64,000 nt of DNA from positions 243,449 through 307,448 of the forward strand of contig JACKLJ010000004.1 in the NCBI GenBank assembly GCA_024235955.1, given 5' to 3'. The notes beneath the pieces are model-generated. The model did no database searches, was not told the DNA's origin, and worked only from the letters and a program-made list of their open reading frames with translations. A program made the position numbers and the translations under genes. Shown in pieces: positions 61,172 to 64,000 of the stretch. Each line of letters starts with the position of its first letter. Position 1 is the stretch's first letter. The DNA comes from Burkholderiaceae bacterium. Its GTDB lineage: Bacteria > Pseudomonadota > Gammaproteobacteria > Burkholderiales > Burkholderiaceae_C.

Positions 61172-62136
61172 TGGCGGGCGAAGTGGTTCTGGCCGAGCCA
61201 CGCGGCTTCTGCGCCGGTGTGGACCGCGCCATCGAGATCGTGGAACGGGCCCTGGCCAAGTTCGGCGCGCCGATTTACGTGCGGCACGAGATCGTGCACA
61301 ACACCTACGTGGTGAACGACCTCAAGGCCAAGGGCGCGATCTTCATCGAGGACCTGGCCGACGTGCCGCCCGGCGCCACGCTGGTGTTCAGCGCCCACGG
61401 CGTGCCCAAGTCGGTGGAGCGCGAGGCCGAAGCGCGGGGCTTCCGCGTGTTTGACGCCACCTGCCCGCTGGTGACCAAGGTGCACGTCGAAGTCGCCAAG
61501 CTGCGCAAGGAGGGCTACGAGTTCATCATGATTGGCCACAAGGGCCACCCCGAAGTGGAAGGCACCATGGGCCAGCTCGACGGCGGCATCCACCTGGTGG
61601 AAGACGTTGCTGATGTGGCGCGCATCCAGCCCGACCAGACCGCCAAACTTGCCGTGGTGACGCAGACCACGCTCTCGGTGGACGACGCAGCTGACATCAC
61701 CGCCGCCGTCAAGGCGCGCTTCCCAGCCATCCGCGAGCCCAAGCAGCAGGACATTTGCTACGCCACGCAGAACCGGCAGGACGCGGTCAAGCTGCTCTCC
61801 GGCCAGGTGGACGTGGTGATCGTCGTCGGCAGCCCGACCAGCAGCAACAGCAACCGCCTGCGCGAGGTGGCGCGCAAGCTGGGCACCGAGGCCTACATGA
61901 TCGACAGCGCCGACGAACTGCAAGCCGCCTGGGTGCAGGGCAAGGCGCGCGTGGGCGTGACGGCCGGGGCCTCTGCGCCCGACATCCTGGTGCGCCAGGT
62001 GGTTGAGCGGCTGAAGGCGCTGGGCGCCGTGGCCGTGCGCAAGCTTGACGGCATTCAGGAAGCGGTGAAGTTCCCGCTGCCCAAGGGCCTGAAGCTGGAA
62101 GGTGCAGCCGAGGTGAATCTGGAACACCTGCGCTAG
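61171..62136 (+). CDS. ispH: 4-hydroxy-3-methylbut-2-enyl diphosphate reductase
   Basis: This 321-residue [4Fe-4S] enzyme performs the last step of the non-mevalonate isoprenoid pathway. The three cluster cysteines are in RGFCAGVDRAIEI, VFDATCPLVTKVH and QQDICYATQNRQ. HEIVHN, SAHGVP, GHKGHPEVEGTMGQ and SPTSSNSNRL are also present. Its ATG shares one base with the fkpB stop. An SR65 repeat follows the stop by about 6 bp. Confidence 0.97.
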   Translation: MAGEVVLAEPRGFCAGVDRAIEIVERALAKFGAPIYVRHEIVHNTYVVNDLKAKGAIFIEDLADVPPGATLVFSAHGVPKSVEREAEARGFRVFDATCPLVTKVHVEVAKLRKEGYEFIMIGHKGHPEVEGTMGQLDGGIHLVEDVADVARIQPDQTAKLAVVTQTTLSVDDAADITAAVKARFPAIREPKQQDICYATQNRQDAVKLLSGQVDVVIVVGSPTSSNSNRLREVARKLGTEAYMIDSADELQAAWVQGKARVGVTAGASAPDILVRQVVERLKALGAVAVRKLDGIQEAVKFPLPKGLKLEGAAEVNLEHLR

Positions 62137-62141
62137 GTCTT

Positions 62142-62214
62142 CGATTGCTCCTGTTTAAATAGCTGGTTGCGCCCGCCAGATAAGGGCTGGAGCCCTATTT
62201 CTCTTGAATTTCCC
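62142..62214 (+). repeat. SR65 repeat copy 14, 3' of ispH
   Basis: GATTGCTCCTGTTTAAATAG starts the copy. The outer stem is GGTT with AGCC (one G-U pair), the inner GCCC with GGGC, followed by CTATTTCTC. Same orientation as ispH and just 3' of it. Confidence 0.85.
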
Positions 62215-62264
62215 GGGCGCCGGCGAAGCGCTGGCGCAGGCCCTGGCCGCACCGGCGCCCCGCC

Positions 62265-62270
62265 TACAAT
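62265..62270 (+). promoter_or_regulatory. Candidate serS -10 element
   Basis: TACAAT ends six bases before the serS ATG, which would make the transcript leaderless. The -35 region is weak by eye. Confidence 0.5.
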
Positions 62271-62276
62271 CTCGCC

Positions 62277-63587
<1,311 letters not shown>

Positions 63588-63624
63588 GTCACGGCCCAGC
63601 TAGGCCAGGGTGTCCGCCGCCTGC

Positions 63625-63630
63625 TAGAAT
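63625..63630 (+). promoter_or_regulatory. Candidate tRNA-Ser -10 element
   Basis: TAGAAT lies 17 bases before the first base of tRNA-Ser(CGA). No clear -35 is visible. Confidence 0.45.
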
Positions 63631-63647
63631 CCCCGGCTCACCACCGC

Positions 63648-63738
63648 GGAGAGATGGCAGAGTGGTCGAATGCGCCGGACTCGAAATCCGGTATACAGTT
63701 TTACTGTATCGAGGGTTCGAATCCCTCTCTCTCCGCCA
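63648..63738 (+). tRNA. tRNA-Ser(CGA)
   Basis: The acceptor arms GGAGAGA (63648-63654) and TCTCTCC (63728-63734) pair fully, with discriminator G and encoded CCA (63736-63738). The anticodon stem CCGGA/TCCGG (63675-63679, 63687-63691) holds the loop CTCGAAA with anticodon CGA at 63682-63684. A long variable arm (TATACAG..CTGTATC) is typical of serine tRNA, and the T loop is GTTCGAATC. Confidence 0.96.
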
Positions 63739-63747
63739 TCAGCAAAG

Positions 63748-63781
63748 AAACCCAGCTATCTTTTTGGAAGCTGGGTTTTTT
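63748..63781 (+). terminator. Rho-independent terminator of tRNA-Ser
   Basis: AAACCCAGCT (63748-63757) pairs perfectly with AGCTGGGTTT (63769-63778), with an 11-base loop and a run of six T. The last 219 bases of the window after it hold no gene that I can recognise. Confidence 0.88.
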
Positions 63782-64000
63782 GTTGGCCGGGTGCTTGTAG
63801 GCAATCTGTAGGCAAGCTGGCGATTTGGTGTAGACCAGCTACTGGTCCCCACCCCAAGGAAGGCTTCGCTGGCTCAAGTCGTGAAACTATTGCGTCGAAC
63901 CACCGACACCTTGGACTGGGTGCGGCGTTCGAAGATTGCGTGGTGAACGTCGGCGCGTACTGTAGGCCGACTTTCGCGAACATACCTCGAGACTGAATGC

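Overview
The window is a GC-rich piece of a betaproteobacterial chromosome. Gene content, codon use, the lysA-lptM-cyaY-mrcA-pilMNOPQ synteny and the dispersed repeats all point to Burkholderiales, most probably Comamonadaceae (Acidovorax/Alicycliphilus/Ottowia-like). This placement is from memory of families and has not been searched. I see no prophage, plasmid gene, intact insertion sequence or CRISPR array. About 60 protein genes, one tRNA gene and at least four repeat families are present.

Layout. 1-1.4 kb: membrane protein, PAP2 phosphatase and PepSY protein. 1.6-6.2 kb: soluble NAD-linked formate dehydrogenase, with a fused FdsG-FdsB and an FdsA. 6.8-8.6 kb: lipoprotein, ECF sigma factor and anti-sigma factor. 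8.7-10.9 kb: three orphan genes (nuclease-like, P-loop kinase-like, immunity-like). 11-15.4 kb: catabolic island with a LysR regulator, two Bug solute-binding proteins and a flavin monooxygenase. 15.6-24.4 kb: ubiM, metK, two lipid A type acyltransferases, a hydrolase, DUF488, engB and cytochrome c4. 24.6-29.9 kb: ResB/ResC cytochrome c maturation, then msrPQ. 29.9-34.2 kb: lysA, lptM, cyaY and penicillin-binding protein 1A. 34.5-40.7 kb: pilMNOPQ and an Ig-like lipoprotein. 40.8-52.4 kb: a periplasmic Tat-exported formate dehydrogenase operon (DUF3305, DUF3306, polyferredoxin, TorD-like chaperone, Tat peptide protein, alpha, beta, lipoprotein, cytochrome b gamma, secreted protein, fdhD, BON protein). 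52.5-63.6 kb: FtsX-type permease, patatin, truncated hemoglobin, MFS transporter, Smr, radC, methyltransferase, fkpB, ispH and serS, ending in tRNA-Ser(CGA).

How the genes work together. Two molybdenum/tungsten formate dehydrogenases, both cysteine-type, oxidise formate in different compartments. One feeds NAD+ in the cytosol and the other feeds the quinone pool from the periplasm. They probably share the single fdhD. Cytochrome c4 and the ResBC system serve the respiratory chain. MsrPQ repairs periplasmic methionines.

The most unusual content is the repeat DNA. A 60-70 bp element (called SR65 here) occurs at least 14 times. It folds as a hairpin with compensating base changes, looks like a transcription terminator, usually sits just 3' of a gene in the same orientation, and in four places is read in frame inside a protein. 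A 267 bp MITE-like element flanked by TA supplies the last base of the stop codons of two convergent genes. A ~540-600 bp two-copy repeat keeps a 13-14 bp hairpin by paired substitutions. The metK leader has mutually exclusive inverted repeats and may be a regulatory RNA.
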